This document shows, one piece after another, positions 1 through 9,235 of a DNA stretch of 64,000 bases. Position 1 is the first letter of the stretch. Each line of letters starts with the position of its first letter. The notes under the pieces were generated by a model, which was not told the DNA's origin, did no database searches, and worked only from the letters and a program-made list of their open reading frames with translations. This DNA is from CAJBNH01 sp964447285 (GTDB taxonomy: Bacteria; Myxococcota_A; UBA9042): positions 186,001-250,000 of the forward strand of contig CAYURO010000001.1 of assembly GCA_964447285.1 (NCBI GenBank). The letters are read 5' to 3'. Both the position numbers and the translations under genes were made by a program.

Positions 1-109
1 CCTGCGGGTTTCCTGTACTCCATGGTGTGCGCTGAGGTCGTTTGTCTTTCCTCTCCGGACCGGCAATTTCTGCACCGGGTCCCCGATGGCTGAGTTCCTG
101 GAGGTTGCC

Positions 110-754
110 ATGCCCGCCGCGCTCCAATGTCAGAGCTGTCAACGCTTGGTCGAAGAGGCGGAGGAGTTCGTTTGCTGCGCTGGTGCGACGCTGGAGTGGC
201 GCTGCATGGCCTGTCACAAGATGTCGGAAGGCTTTGCGTTTCCCTACGGTCAGTGCCCCGGGTGCGGCGGTCAGCTTGGGCTGTCGGAGATCCGCGGCGA
301 AGTGGCGGCGACCCCGGCGGCGGCCATTCGCGAAGCGCTGGAGATCGAGTTGGGCGGCATGGCCTTCTACCAACAGGCGGCGAAGCAGACGCGGGAGCCT
401 GCCGCGAAGGCGCTGTTTGAGCAGTTGGTGGCGATGGAAGTCGCGCATACCCAGACGCTGGCTCGCCGTTATCACGTCCGGTTGCCCGACGACATGGCGA
501 TGACGCCCGAGCGTGCCGCCCTGTATGCCGGCATCGCCATTGGGCGTTTCGAGTCCGGCGCCAGTCTGATGCAGCTCGCCGTCGAGCTGGAGCGCAAGGC
601 GGCCGCCTACTTTGCGGTCCAAGGCGCGAAGTTTGCGGAAGGGTCGCCGGAGCGCCCGCTTTACCGAGAACTCGAGGAAGAGGAGCGGGAGCACGTCGAG
701 CTGCTGTCCCGCGAGTACGCCCGCTTGCGGGCCGAAGAGCTGGGGCTGCGCTGA
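110..754 (+). CDS. Rubrerythrin-like diiron protein with N-terminal zinc ribbon
   Basis: This predicted 214-residue soluble protein has two parts. The first ~50 residues carry Cys pairs (QCQSC, RCMAC, CPGC) typical of zinc ribbons. The rest is helical and carries carboxylate/His motifs of the rubrerythrin/ferritin-like fold: a Glu-rich helix (EALEIELGG), an ExxH (MEVAH), another Glu helix (ELERKA) and a second ExxH (EEREH). Such proteins usually bind a diiron centre and act in peroxide or iron handling, but the substrate cannot be read from sequence. I chose ATG 110 because GGAGG lies 5 bases upstream at 100-104; an in-frame ATG at 86 would add eight residues and lacks a good ribosome site. 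The next gene starts 17 bases downstream on the same strand, so the two may be co-transcribed. The 109 bases before it hold nothing I recognise. Confidence 0.75.
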   Translation: MPAALQCQSCQRLVEEAEEFVCCAGATLEWRCMACHKMSEGFAFPYGQCPGCGGQLGLSEIRGEVAATPAAAIREALEIELGGMAFYQQAAKQTREPAAKALFEQLVAMEVAHTQTLARRYHVRLPDDMAMTPERAALYAGIAIGRFESGASLMQLAVELERKAAAYFAVQGAKFAEGSPERPLYRELEEEEREHVELLSREYARLRAEELGLR

Positions 755-771
755 GCGAGCTTGCATCGCAT

Positions 772-1755
772 TTGCAGATCCGTGCCGTCACCGACGCGGA
801 TGCCGAAGCGATCTGTGCGCTATTCCAACAGGTCTTTGGTGTCGCTCGGTCTGCGGAACTGTGGCGCTGGTTCTACCGTGAGACGCCAGCAGGTCCCGGC
901 GTGGCGGTCGTGGCCGTCGACTGTGGCCGAGTCGTTGCCCATGTGGGAACCGTCACGCGAGCATTTCGCATGGCCGGCCGCAACACCTTGTGCGGACAGT
1001 CGATTGACGCGATGACGGTCCCCGACTGGCAGCGGCGCGGGCTGAACCGTGTGCTGAGCCGGCACCTGTTCCAGCAGTTGGAGCAGCAGGCTGTCGAGGT
1101 CGTCTACGGCTTCTCGAATCGCCAGTCGACCCCGGGCGCGCTGGGCCATCAGGGGCGTATCCAGCTGCAGCCGTTTCCCTTCCTGTTTCGCCCTCTTGCG
1201 ATGGTGCGGCGGCCATGGCGGATGGTGTTGCGGTCGACTCCGCGGTTGCCGCCACTGGCAGCGCATCCTCCTGAGGACGCTCGCGAATTGTGGCAAGACG
1301 CGGCGCGGCGCACGCAGGTCGGCATCGAGCGGGACCTCGACTACCTGACGTGGCGCTATCGGCGGCCGGGTGGGCGTTACCTGATGGTCGAGACGCGTCG
1401 GGGTGGGCGGCTGATGGGGCTGGGCGTCTTGGGGATTCGCTGGCAGGCGGGATTGCGGACGGCGTTCGTCGCCGAGGCGTTCGCGGCCGACGATGACCCC
1501 ACGACATGGCGGCAACTGACGGCGGACTTGTTGGATGCCGCACGGGCTGAGGACTGTGACGCCGCAGCGGCGCTTGCGTTCCCCGGCGACCCGGCGCGCA
1601 ACGCCTTCTTGCACAACGGGTTTCTGCCGGTGCCCGGTCGCTTGGTCCCCGAAGACGTGGTGCTGTCCGTGCGCGCGACCTTGCCACCGTCGCCACCCGA
1701 GCTCGTCGACCCAACCCTGTGGCGCGTAGCCTGGGGCGAGCACGATCTGGTGTGA
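772..1755 (+). CDS. GNAT-family N-acetyltransferase
   Basis: This 327-residue protein starts MQIRAVTDADAEAI, the usual first strand and helix of a GNAT acetyltransferase. Around residue 87 it has the acetyl-CoA pyrophosphate-binding motif VPDWQRRGLNRVLS (R/Q-x-x-G-x-G/A type). A 'YGFSNRQSTPG' segment follows, as in longer GNAT proteins with a second half-domain. The C-terminal half (from about residue 180) resembles a second degenerate GNAT fold. The acceptor substrate is unknown. The chosen start is TTG at 772, since the GNAT fold begins immediately there; another TTG at 761 is out of frame, and no strong ribosome site is visible. It follows the rubrerythrin-like gene by 17 bases and converges with glmS, whose stop lies 15 bases away. 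Confidence 0.75.
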   Translation: MQIRAVTDADAEAICALFQQVFGVARSAELWRWFYRETPAGPGVAVVAVDCGRVVAHVGTVTRAFRMAGRNTLCGQSIDAMTVPDWQRRGLNRVLSRHLFQQLEQQAVEVVYGFSNRQSTPGALGHQGRIQLQPFPFLFRPLAMVRRPWRMVLRSTPRLPPLAAHPPEDARELWQDAARRTQVGIERDLDYLTWRYRRPGGRYLMVETRRGGRLMGLGVLGIRWQAGLRTAFVAEAFAADDDPTTWRQLTADLLDAARAEDCDAAAALAFPGDPARNAFLHNGFLPVPGRLVPEDVVLSVRATLPPSPPELVDPTLWRVAWGEHDLV

Positions 1756-1770
1756 CGTCAGGGACTTGCG

Positions 1771-3600
1771 CTACTCGACGGTGACCGACTTGGCCAAGTT
1801 GCGCGGCTGGTCGACGTCGGTGCCCTTGAGATCGGCGATGTGGTACGCCAGCAGCTGCAGGGGCACCACCGCCACGATGGGCGCAGACCAAGGTGTCGTC
1901 GCCGGCAGCGCCAGGTAGTCGTCGGCGGCAGTGCGCAGCGGTTCGTCGTCCGCATTTCCAACCGCGATGACCTTGCCGCGCCGCGCCAGAATCTCAGACA
2001 AGTTCGACTGCGTCTTCTCGAAGCTGGGGCCGCGCGGGGCGACGACGACCGACGGCGTGTGCTCGTCGATCAGCGCGATGGGGCCGTGCTTCAGCTCGCC
2101 CGCGGCATAGCCTTCCGCATGGATATAGCTGATCTCCTTGAGTTTCAGCGCACCTTCGAGCGCGATCGGGTGCAGCAGCCCGCGGCCGATGTACAGCGCA
2201 CTGGTCGCGTTCATGAACCTGCGAGCGACATCGCGGACGTGCCAGTTCAGCTGGATGGCCTTGTCGACCTCAGCCGGCACCTGCAGCAACGTCTCGATCA
2301 GGCTGCGGGCCTGGTCCACCGACAGCCGGTCGATGCGTCGGCCCAGATAGATGGCGAGCAGATAGAGCGCGACCATCTGCGTGGTAAACGCCTTGGTCGA
2401 GGCCACGCCGATCTCTGGACCCGCGTGCGTGTAGATGACGTCACCCGCCGCTCGCGCGATGGACGAGCCGATGACGTTGACGATGGCGGCCGTACGCGCC
2501 CCGCGGGCCTTGGCCTCGTTCAGGGCGGCCAGCGTGTCGGCCGTCTCTCCCGACTGCGAGATCGCGACGACCAGCGTGTGTGTATCGATGACCGGGTCGC
2601 GGTAGCGAAACTCGCTGGCCAGATCGACCTCGACCGGGATGCGTGCCGCCTGCTCGATGTAGTGCTTGCCGACCAGCGCCGCGTGCCAGCTGGTGCCGCA
2701 GGCGATGAGCACGATCCGCCGGATGTCGTCCAGCACGGCGCGGTCGAAGTTCAGCTCCTCGAAGAAGACCTCGCCCTGTTCGACCGACGCGCGGCCGCGG
2801 AAGGTGTCCGTGATCGCGCGGGACTGCTCGTGGATCTCCTTGAGCATGAAGTGCTTGTAGCCCCCCTTCTCGGCCGCCACCGCGCTCCAGTCGATGTGGA
2901 CGATCGGGCGCTGCACTTCCTGCCCCGTCTGCACGCGAAGGATGCGGTGGCCGTCTGCCGTGACGACCGCCAGATCGCCGTCCTCGAGGTAGACGACCTG
3001 CCGGGTGTGGCTGATGACGGCCGGGATGTCGCTGGCCACAAAGCGCTCGCCCTCGCCCAGCCCCAGAATCAGCGGGCTTTGCTGCTTGGCGACGATCAAG
3101 CGATCCGGGCAGTTGCGGTCGACCACCGCGATGGCGTACGAGCCGCGCACCAGCCCCACGGCCTCACGCACCGCAGCCTCGAAGTCCTTGCCCTGCTTCA
3201 GCGCCCGGTCGATCAGGTGGCTGAAGACCTCCGTGTCGGTCTCGCTCGCAAACTTGCGACCCTCGGCAGCCAGCTCGGCTTTCAGCTCCAGGTGGTTCTC
3301 GATGATGCCGTTGTGCACGACCGCGACCGTCCCGACGACGTGCGGGTGCGCGTTCATCTCCGTCGGCCGGCCGTGCGTCGCCCAGCGCGTGTGCCCGATG
3401 CCCAGCGTCCCTTGGACCGGCGACTCCGCCAACAACCCATCCAGATTGCGAAGCTTGCCCACCGCGCGGCGCAAGTGGATGTCGCCGTCGACGATGGCCA
3501 GGCCCGCCGAGTCATAGCCGCGGTACTCGAGGCGACGCAGCCCCTCGACAAGGATGGGTGCTGCCTGATTCGCGCCGATGTAACCGATGATGCCGCACAT
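1771..3600 (-). CDS. glmS: Glutamine--fructose-6-phosphate aminotransferase (isomerizing)
   Basis: GlmS makes glucosamine-6-phosphate from fructose-6-phosphate and glutamine, the first committed step to UDP-GlcNAc for peptidoglycan and glycans. At 609 residues it has the usual length. It starts MCGIIGYIG, so Cys2 is the N-terminal nucleophile of the class-II glutamine amidotransferase domain (about residues 1-220), followed by HTRWATHG and NGIIEN motifs. Two SIS sugar-isomerase domains follow (ACGTSWHA, SQSGETADT), and the protein ends in the family tail NLAKSVTVE. It lies downstream of glmU on the same strand, 153 bases away, giving both enzymes of UDP-GlcNAc synthesis side by side. I saw no glmS ribozyme, as expected outside Gram-positives. 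The call is secure. Confidence 0.97.
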   Translation of the reverse strand: MCGIIGYIGANQAAPILVEGLRRLEYRGYDSAGLAIVDGDIHLRRAVGKLRNLDGLLAESPVQGTLGIGHTRWATHGRPTEMNAHPHVVGTVAVVHNGIIENHLELKAELAAEGRKFASETDTEVFSHLIDRALKQGKDFEAAVREAVGLVRGSYAIAVVDRNCPDRLIVAKQQSPLILGLGEGERFVASDIPAVISHTRQVVYLEDGDLAVVTADGHRILRVQTGQEVQRPIVHIDWSAVAAEKGGYKHFMLKEIHEQSRAITDTFRGRASVEQGEVFFEELNFDRAVLDDIRRIVLIACGTSWHAALVGKHYIEQAARIPVEVDLASEFRYRDPVIDTHTLVVAISQSGETADTLAALNEAKARGARTAAIVNVIGSSIARAAGDVIYTHAGPEIGVASTKAFTTQMVALYLLAIYLGRRIDRLSVDQARSLIETLLQVPAEVDKAIQLNWHVRDVARRFMNATSALYIGRGLLHPIALEGALKLKEISYIHAEGYAAGELKHGPIALIDEHTPSVVVAPRGPSFEKTQSNLSEILARRGKVIAVGNADDEPLRTAADDYLALPATTPWSAPIVAVVPLQLLAYHIADLKGTDVDQPRNLAKSVTVE

Positions 3601-3753
3601 GCCGCCCCCTCTTCTGCCGGATCGCCGAGTCCATCGGCTCTAGCGTATCCCATCGGTTTGCACAATTGCCTGTGGAGAACCGGACTCTTTCGTCGTGGCC
3701 AAGGCTTTGATCGATGAGCAGAATCGACGGGAGATCGAGCCCAGTCGGCGACG

Positions 3754-5184
3754 TTACTTTCCCACAGCTTGAGCCTTGCGTGCGGCGTCGCGGGCCCTCT
3801 TGCGGTCGGTCCAGCCCTCGATGTGGGTCTGCGCGGTGCGGGACAAGGCCAGCGCGCCAGCCGGGACGTCGTGGGTGATCGTCGAACCCGCGCCCACGTA
3901 GGCGCCATCGCCCAGCGTGACCGGCGCCACCAGCTGAGTGTCGCTGCCGACAAAGACTTCCTTGCCCAGCACGGTCTTGAACTTGTTCACGCCGTCGTAG
4001 TTGCACGTGATGGTGCCGGCGCCGATGTTGCAGCCCTCGCCGATGTCGGCGTCGCCCAGATAGCTCAAGTGGCTGGCCTTGGCGCCCTTGCGCAACACGG
4101 CTTTCTTGGTCTCGACGAAGTTGCCGACCTTGACCTTTTCGTGCAGGACGGTGCCGGGGCGCAGGTGCGCGAAGGGCCCGACCGAGGCCGACGGGCCGAT
4201 GGAGGCCTCGGTCGACACGACGTACGGCAGCACATGTGCGCCCAGCCCGACTTGGGTGTCACGCAACACGCAGCCTCGCTCGATGTGGGCCCCCGCGGCG
4301 ACTTGCGTGGTTCCGCGCAGCTCGACGCCGGCGCCGATGGTGCAGTCGGGCTCCAGGACGACGCTGGCCTCGATCCACGTGGTCGCCGGGTCCTCCAGCG
4401 CCACACCAGTCAGCATCCAGTCGCGCGCCACCCGCTGCCGCAGCCAAGCGGTCGCCTGAGCCAGCTCAGCGCGGTTGTTGACGCCCTGAACCTCTTCGGG
4501 CTCTGCCGAGAAACACGCCGCAGCGGGTTCGCCCTGCGCTGCCGAAAAGCCCAGCAGATCGGTCAGATAGAGCTCTCCCTGGGCGTTGTCTGGGCGCAGC
4601 TTCTGCAGGGCCGAGCGCAGGAAGTCAGCGCGCACGGCCATCATTCCCGCGTTCACCACCCGCACCAGCCGCTCCTGGGCCGTCGCGTCCTTGTGCTCGA
4701 CCACGCGTGCAATTCGCCCTTGCTCGTTCAGCACCACGCGGCCATAGCCGGTGGGGTCGGCGATCTCGGTCACCAGCAGGGACAACGGTCCGTCGCCGCG
4801 TGCGGCCAGCAGCCGCTCCAGCGTCCCGACCGTCAGCAGCGGCACGTCACCGTACAGCACCAGCACCTCGTCGACATCGCCGATCGCGGGCAGGGCGCAC
4901 TGCACGGCGTGGCCGGTGCCGTTGGGATCGCGCTGCTCGATGCAGGTCGGCGGGACGAGATCGCCAGGAACCGCGCCGTGTTGCGCGACCCACGCCTCGA
5001 CCGCCTCTCGCCCGTGGCCCGTGACAACGACGATGCGGCCGGCATCCAGCGCCCGTGCGGTCCGCAGCACGTGGGCCAGCATGGGCTCGCCCAGTACCGG
5101 ATGCAGCACCTTGGGCAACCGACTCTGCATCCGCTTGCCCAGACCCGCCGCCAGCACCACCACGGCCCGTCGCATGTTCGCCAT
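3754..5184 (-). CDS. glmU: Bifunctional GlcN-1-P acetyltransferase / GlcNAc-1-P uridyltransferase
   Basis: GlmU converts glucosamine-1-phosphate to GlcNAc-1-phosphate and then to UDP-GlcNAc in the cytoplasm. The 476-residue protein has the N-terminal pyrophosphorylase domain, with the nucleotide loop LAAGLGKRM and the uridyl-binding SRLPKVLHPV, and an internal YGDVPLL. From about residue 255 a left-handed beta-helix of hexapeptide repeats forms the acetyltransferase part, including the conserved stretches VGNFVETKKA, SYLGDADIG and TCNYDGVNKFKT. The length is normal for the family (about 450-480). It is transcribed towards glmS, and the 220-base gap upstream is shared with the divergent ilvE. 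The start ATG at 5184 has AGGAGG close upstream. The call is secure. Confidence 0.97.
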   Translation of the reverse strand: MANMRRAVVVLAAGLGKRMQSRLPKVLHPVLGEPMLAHVLRTARALDAGRIVVVTGHGREAVEAWVAQHGAVPGDLVPPTCIEQRDPNGTGHAVQCALPAIGDVDEVLVLYGDVPLLTVGTLERLLAARGDGPLSLLVTEIADPTGYGRVVLNEQGRIARVVEHKDATAQERLVRVVNAGMMAVRADFLRSALQKLRPDNAQGELYLTDLLGFSAAQGEPAAACFSAEPEEVQGVNNRAELAQATAWLRQRVARDWMLTGVALEDPATTWIEASVVLEPDCTIGAGVELRGTTQVAAGAHIERGCVLRDTQVGLGAHVLPYVVSTEASIGPSASVGPFAHLRPGTVLHEKVKVGNFVETKKAVLRKGAKASHLSYLGDADIGEGCNIGAGTITCNYDGVNKFKTVLGKEVFVGSDTQLVAPVTLGDGAYVGAGSTITHDVPAGALALSRTAQTHIEGWTDRKRARDAARKAQAVGK

Positions 5185-5325
5185 CTGTCCTCCTTACCGC
5201 CGCTCTCGACCCTTGCCTTCGGGAGGCGAAGAATCGGTCGGAGTGCCCCGGTGTGCAAGCGCTCAGGCAAAACGACAAAATCTGTCGCAACGAAGGCGAA
5301 AATGCGCTGCCAGAGCCTCGTTCGG

Positions 5326-5355
5326 TTGCCAGTCGCTGGGGCCTGAGGGTACAAT
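5326..5355 (+). promoter_or_regulatory. Candidate sigma-70-type promoter for ilvE
   Basis: A TTGCCA box at 5326-5331 is separated by 18 bases from TACAAT at 5350-5355. Transcription would begin about 40-45 bases before the ilvE start codon, which itself has a strong ribosome site (GGAGGAGG, 5392-5399). This is a consensus match by eye only. Confidence 0.45.
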
Positions 5356-5404
5356 CCGCCGCCCATGCCGCGAACCCCCCTGCGCGCCATCGGAGGAGGC
5401 TACC

Positions 5405-6370
5405 GTGTCCGAAGTGAAGGTTTGGCTCAATGGCAAGTTGGTCGACGCTGAAGAAGCTCGGCTGCCGCACCTGACACACACGTTCCACTATGGTCTCGGA
5501 GCCTTCGAAGGCATCCGCTCTTACGAAGTTCGCCCCGGCGTCGGCGCGGTCTTTCGCCTCAAGGAGCACATCACCCGCCTGTTCGAGAGCTGTCACCTCG
5601 TCACGATCGACAAGGCGTTGGACTACACGCGCCAGGACCTGGAAGACGCTGTCGTGGCCGCGCTGCGTGGCAACAACCTGCCGACCGGCTACGCGCGCCC
5701 CGTCATCTACATCGCGTCTGGCGCGATGGGGATCGGCGCGATGAAGAACCCGGTGCACGCGATGGTCGCGGCGTGGAACTGGGGCGCCTACCTTGGCGAT
5801 GACGGCATGAAGCGTGGCATTCGCTGCTGCATCTCGTCGTTCCCCAAGCCGGGCGTCAGCGGCACGATGGCCAAGGGCAAGCTGACCGGCCAGTACATCA
5901 ATTCGATCCTGGCCAAGCGCGAGGCGGTCACCAACGGCTACGAGGAGGCGATCCTGCTCAACGAGCAGGGCTTCGTCACTGAGGCGACCGGCGAGAACCT
6001 GTTCATGGTCAAGGACGGCGTCATCATCACGCCGCCGCTTGGCATGAACATTCTGGCAGGCATCACCCGAGCCACCCTGATCGAGATCGCGCGCGACCTG
6101 GGCTACACCGTGGTCGAGCGCGTCTTCGCTCGCGACGAGCTCTACTCCGCCGACGAGATCTTCCTGACCGGCACAGCCGCCGAAGTCACGCCCGTGCGCG
6201 ACGTCGACAGCCGCTCGATAGGCGCCGGTTCGCGAGGCCCGGTGACCGAGGAGCTGCAGCGCACGTACTTCGACATCGTGTTTGGCCGCGTTCCCAAGTA
6301 CGACCGCTGGTTGACGTATTACGATGTGGTGCCTGCCCGCGACGCGTCGGCACCGACCGCGGCGTTCTGA
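5405..6370 (+). CDS. ilvE: Branched-chain amino acid aminotransferase
   Basis: This fold-type IV PLP enzyme transfers the amino group between glutamate and the 2-oxo acids of leucine, isoleucine and valine. The 321-residue protein has the PLP lysine at about K159 (AKGKLTGQY), the YGLGAFEGIRSY substrate motif near the start, and the class-IV signature TEATGENLFMVKDG with the following TPPLG. The start is GTG 5405, chosen because GGAGGAGG lies 5 bases upstream and the protein then begins MSEVKVWLNG as homologues do; the upstream extension of the frame has no such features. It is divergent from glmU. The KOW-domain gene follows after 19 bases and is probably in the same transcript. Confidence 0.95.
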   Translation: MSEVKVWLNGKLVDAEEARLPHLTHTFHYGLGAFEGIRSYEVRPGVGAVFRLKEHITRLFESCHLVTIDKALDYTRQDLEDAVVAALRGNNLPTGYARPVIYIASGAMGIGAMKNPVHAMVAAWNWGAYLGDDGMKRGIRCCISSFPKPGVSGTMAKGKLTGQYINSILAKREAVTNGYEEAILLNEQGFVTEATGENLFMVKDGVIITPPLGMNILAGITRATLIEIARDLGYTVVERVFARDELYSADEIFLTGTAAEVTPVRDVDSRSIGAGSRGPVTEELQRTYFDIVFGRVPKYDRWLTYYDVVPARDASAPTAAF

Positions 6371-6389
6371 TTCTGCGAAGGAGAGGCGC

Positions 6390-7859
6390 GTGGCCCTGTT
6401 CGAGGAGACCTTCGAGGCATGGACCGGAGCGGACTTCGACGCGTACGTCGAGACGAAGTGGCGCTCCAACCGCTTCAACCTCGAACGCGGGCGGGTGCGG
6501 CAACGCGTGATGTCGCTTGTGGAACAGGCCACCCAAGGGCGCGACCTGGCGGGCTTGGAACTCTGGACCAGCCGCGACCATCCCGCCTTCGTCAATGCCC
6601 ACACCGTTGACCACCAAGAGGCCTTCTGGTGCCGCACGGCCGTCGACCGCGAGCGTCTGCAGGCGCGCGACGACACGGTGTCGGCCAGCGAACCGATCAA
6701 CTGCCACGCGCACGCGGGCCTGAGCGTCGGCTTGGAAGGCGTCGTGCTGGTGTTGCGTGTGCCGGTGGACGCGAAGTTCGACCAGACCGCTTGGCGTCGT
6801 CACGTCGAGCGTCTGGGGGCTTGGGCGGCTGAGCCGGGCCACTTGCTGCAGATCGATGGACAGCAAGGCGATCTCGAGGCCCTGGCGGCGGCAGCGTCCC
6901 AAGACCGCCCTGTCGAGGTCCGCGTCGCCCGGCGCATTCCGCGCGAGCTGGCGCTGGAGGGGCAAGGCGGTCTGCCTGAGGTCGCGCTGTGGCTCGATGT
7001 CGCGCTTCCGCTGCTGCAGGATTGTCTGGGGCCCGTGCCCGAGGCGGTCGACGCTGCGACTGACGCGACCGGTTCGACGGAGCCTGCCCCTGACGAGGTT
7101 GTGACGACGGCCGCTTCGATGCCGCCGCCGCGCCAGCGGCCGATGCGGCCCGTGGCCCCCGCGGGTTCTGCGCACCCGGAGCGTCCAGCAGCATCTGAGC
7201 GCGCGGTCGGTCCGTACCGCCCGGCCTGGGCACGCGAGACCGCTCCGCAAGCCAGCTTCCGTGCCCCGGCCGCCCCGGGCAGCGCCAGCGCCGACGCACG
7301 CGAAGAGCGCCCCGGACCACCTCCGCGCGACGATCGCCGCGGTCCGCCACCCCCCCGCGACTCAGGGCCGCCTCGGGGGCCGGTGCCTCCGCGCGACTCA
7401 GCCCAACCGCCTCGTCCAGACCCGCGTGCTGGCGACAGCCGCCCCCGTGACGACCGGCCGCGTGACGACCGCAGGGCGCCTCTTGGGCCTCCCGCCGACC
7501 GCCGCGCCCCTGCTGGCCCCCCTGGACCGCGCGGCGATGCCCCAGGCCGCAGCCCGGAGCGCCCTGACGACCGCCGGCCGCGTGCGGACAGCCGACCGCC
7601 CCACGGCGACCGGCCTCGGGACGACCGCCCCCGCGACGACCGTTTTCGCGGCGGACCGGGTCGTCCGTATGAACTGGGTCCCGACCCGCGAGAGCGCGAG
7701 CAACCGACCTCGGTGGCGCCTGGCGCGCGCGTGCAACTGTTGGGTGGCCTGTTTGCCGGCAAGGTGGCGACGGTGGCCGAGATCAGCGGCGGCCAAGTCC
7801 ACGTGATGCTGGGAGCGATGGCGGTGAAGGTGCCGCTGGATCAAGTGCGGTTGGCTTAG
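6390..7859 (+). CDS. KOW-domain protein with long Pro/Arg/Asp-rich disordered segment
   Basis: I cannot name this 489-residue protein. Residues 1-215 are an ordinary-looking globular domain (starts MALFEETFEAWTG) that I do not recognise. From about residue 230 to 435 it is low-complexity sequence made of Pro, Arg, Asp and Gly, with recurring PRDDR and RPRDDRP blocks, and is almost certainly disordered. The last 45 residues (GARVQLLGGLFAGKVATV onward) match a KOW motif, an RNA- or ribosomal-protein-binding fold found in NusG/Spt5 and ribosomal proteins. The start is GTG 6390 with AAGGAGAGG upstream. It lies 19 bases behind ilvE. A role in RNA binding or transcription/translation is an inference from the KOW motif and the RG/RD-rich linker. 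The linker is very GC-rich, so antisense and alternate frames are open through it. Confidence 0.7.
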   Translation: MALFEETFEAWTGADFDAYVETKWRSNRFNLERGRVRQRVMSLVEQATQGRDLAGLELWTSRDHPAFVNAHTVDHQEAFWCRTAVDRERLQARDDTVSASEPINCHAHAGLSVGLEGVVLVLRVPVDAKFDQTAWRRHVERLGAWAAEPGHLLQIDGQQGDLEALAAAASQDRPVEVRVARRIPRELALEGQGGLPEVALWLDVALPLLQDCLGPVPEAVDAATDATGSTEPAPDEVVTTAASMPPPRQRPMRPVAPAGSAHPERPAASERAVGPYRPAWARETAPQASFRAPAAPGSASADAREERPGPPPRDDRRGPPPPRDSGPPRGPVPPRDSAQPPRPDPRAGDSRPRDDRPRDDRRAPLGPPADRRAPAGPPGPRGDAPGRSPERPDDRRPRADSRPPHGDRPRDDRPRDDRFRGGPGRPYELGPDPREREQPTSVAPGARVQLLGGLFAGKVATVAEISGGQVHVMLGAMAVKVPLDQVRLA

Positions 7860-7881
7860 GCTGCGTCGCGTCAGGCGTTGT

Positions 7882-9225
7882 TCACAGCCCGCCGATCTTG
7901 ACCAGCGTCGCGATCGTGCTCCAGCCCAGCGCGAACAGCAGAGCGATCACCCCCACCCACAGCACCTGCAGCACGCGCCGACGCGAGGGACGCAGCCCCA
8001 CGTCCGCATACGCAGACGCCAAGGGCTTGCCGTCTTGCCCCGACGGTACCGAGGCGCCGGCTTGGCCCGGATACGACCGCGGGAACAGCATCGACGGTGA
8101 ACGGCCGCCACCGGGGGAGGGCGCAGGCCCCGCCGGTTGGACGAGCGCCGGAGGTCGAACTGGCGAAGTCGGCGCATCGAAGGGAGAACTTGCGACCACG
8201 CTCATTTGCGACGGCAGGAACTCGTCGACCCGCATTTTGGCGAGCGGCGGCGTCGCGATCGCACTCTGCGGCAGGGCCCCAACCGGGGCTTCATCGAGCA
8301 CCTTGCGCACATAGACCTGCAGCGTCAGGGCGTCGAAGCGGGGGGCATGGCGACGCAGCCACGTCTCGAGGTCCGTCGCCAGCGCCGCAGCCGACGGGTA
8401 GCGGTGGGAAAGGCGACGCTCCAGGGCCTTATGGACGATACGCGACAGCTCGTGGGGCAGACCGGGGACCACCTTGTGGATCGGCGGGATCGGCTCGTCC
8501 CGCACGGCGCGCAAGATGGCGTAGGGCGACGACCCGCCGACCCCGCGGAACAGCGGCCCACCGCAGAGCAGCTCGTACATGCAAATGCCGATGCTGAAGA
8601 GGTCGCTGCGGGCGTCAACGGGCTCGGCGCTCGCCTGCTCTGGCGACATGTAGGCGTACTTGCCCTTGATGATGCCCGCCATCGTCTGCTGGATGCGCGA
8701 GGCGACCTTGGCGACCCCGAAGTCGATGATCTTGACCTCACCGTGGCGGCCGATCAGGACGTTCTGGGGGCTGACGTCGCGGTGCACGATGCCCAGAAAC
8801 TGGTCGTTTTCATCGCGCAATTCGTGGGCGTACGACAGACCGCGCGCCATGCGGGAGCAGAGGTAGGCGACGGGGGCGGGGTCCAGACGGGTGCCGCGAG
8901 ACTCGACCAGAGAGGAGATGGTGCCGAGGTCCACGCCGTCGACGTACTCCATGATGAAGTAGTACGCGCCCTCGTGGCAGCCGAGCTCGAAGGTCTGGGC
9001 GATGCACTCGTGCTGGAAGCGCATCGCAAGGCGGGCTTCCTGAACCAGCATCTCGACGGCGCTGGGGTCCTCGGACAGCGCGCCGTGCATGCGCTTGAGC
9101 GCCACCAACCGCTTCTCGCCGCGGCTGGAGGGGGCGAGCGCGAGAAAGACCTCAGCCATTCCACCGCGCCCCAGCCTGCGCAAGAGCTCGTAAGGACCGA
9201 AAGGTTGGGGAAATTCGTTCCGCAC
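7882..9225 (-). CDS. Membrane-anchored Ser/Thr protein kinase (PknB/Hanks type)
   Basis: This 447-residue kinase has all the catalytic elements: glycine loop LGRGGMAEVF, the ATP lysine in LVALKRM, the catalytic loop VHRDVSPQN, the metal-binding IIDFGVAKV and the activation-segment YMSPEQA. The kinase domain fills about residues 8-285. A Pro-rich linker follows, and one hydrophobic segment (VLWVGVIALLFALGW) lies close to the C-terminus, so the kinase faces the cytoplasm and is tail-anchored with no extracellular sensor. This architecture is common in Myxococcota. The chosen start is GTG 9225, directly before the kinase fold and 10 bases after the flippase gene's stop; the frame stays open upstream but overlaps that gene. 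It is the last gene of a three-gene minus-strand operon, so its targets may be envelope-glycan enzymes (inference). Confidence 0.88.
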   Translation of the reverse strand: MRNEFPQPFGPYELLRRLGRGGMAEVFLALAPSSRGEKRLVALKRMHGALSEDPSAVEMLVQEARLAMRFQHECIAQTFELGCHEGAYYFIMEYVDGVDLGTISSLVESRGTRLDPAPVAYLCSRMARGLSYAHELRDENDQFLGIVHRDVSPQNVLIGRHGEVKIIDFGVAKVASRIQQTMAGIIKGKYAYMSPEQASAEPVDARSDLFSIGICMYELLCGGPLFRGVGGSSPYAILRAVRDEPIPPIHKVVPGLPHELSRIVHKALERRLSHRYPSAAALATDLETWLRRHAPRFDALTLQVYVRKVLDEAPVGALPQSAIATPPLAKMRVDEFLPSQMSVVASSPFDAPTSPVRPPALVQPAGPAPSPGGGRSPSMLFPRSYPGQAGASVPSGQDGKPLASAYADVGLRPSRRRVLQVLWVGVIALLFALGWSTIATLVKIGGL

Positions 9226-9235
9226 GAGAGGCAGC

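Noticed and set aside
86..109. Earlier ATG for the rubrerythrin-like gene
   Set aside because: The later ATG has GGAGG at the right distance, while the earlier one lacks a ribosome site and adds non-family residues.
1840..3717. 625-residue open frame on the plus strand
   Set aside because: It is antisense to glmS, has runs of Arg/Asp/Val typical of shadow frames in GC-rich DNA, and no recognisable domain.
3601..3753. glmS ribozyme or leader RNA
   Set aside because: No conserved ribozyme core is visible, and such ribozymes are typical of Firmicutes.
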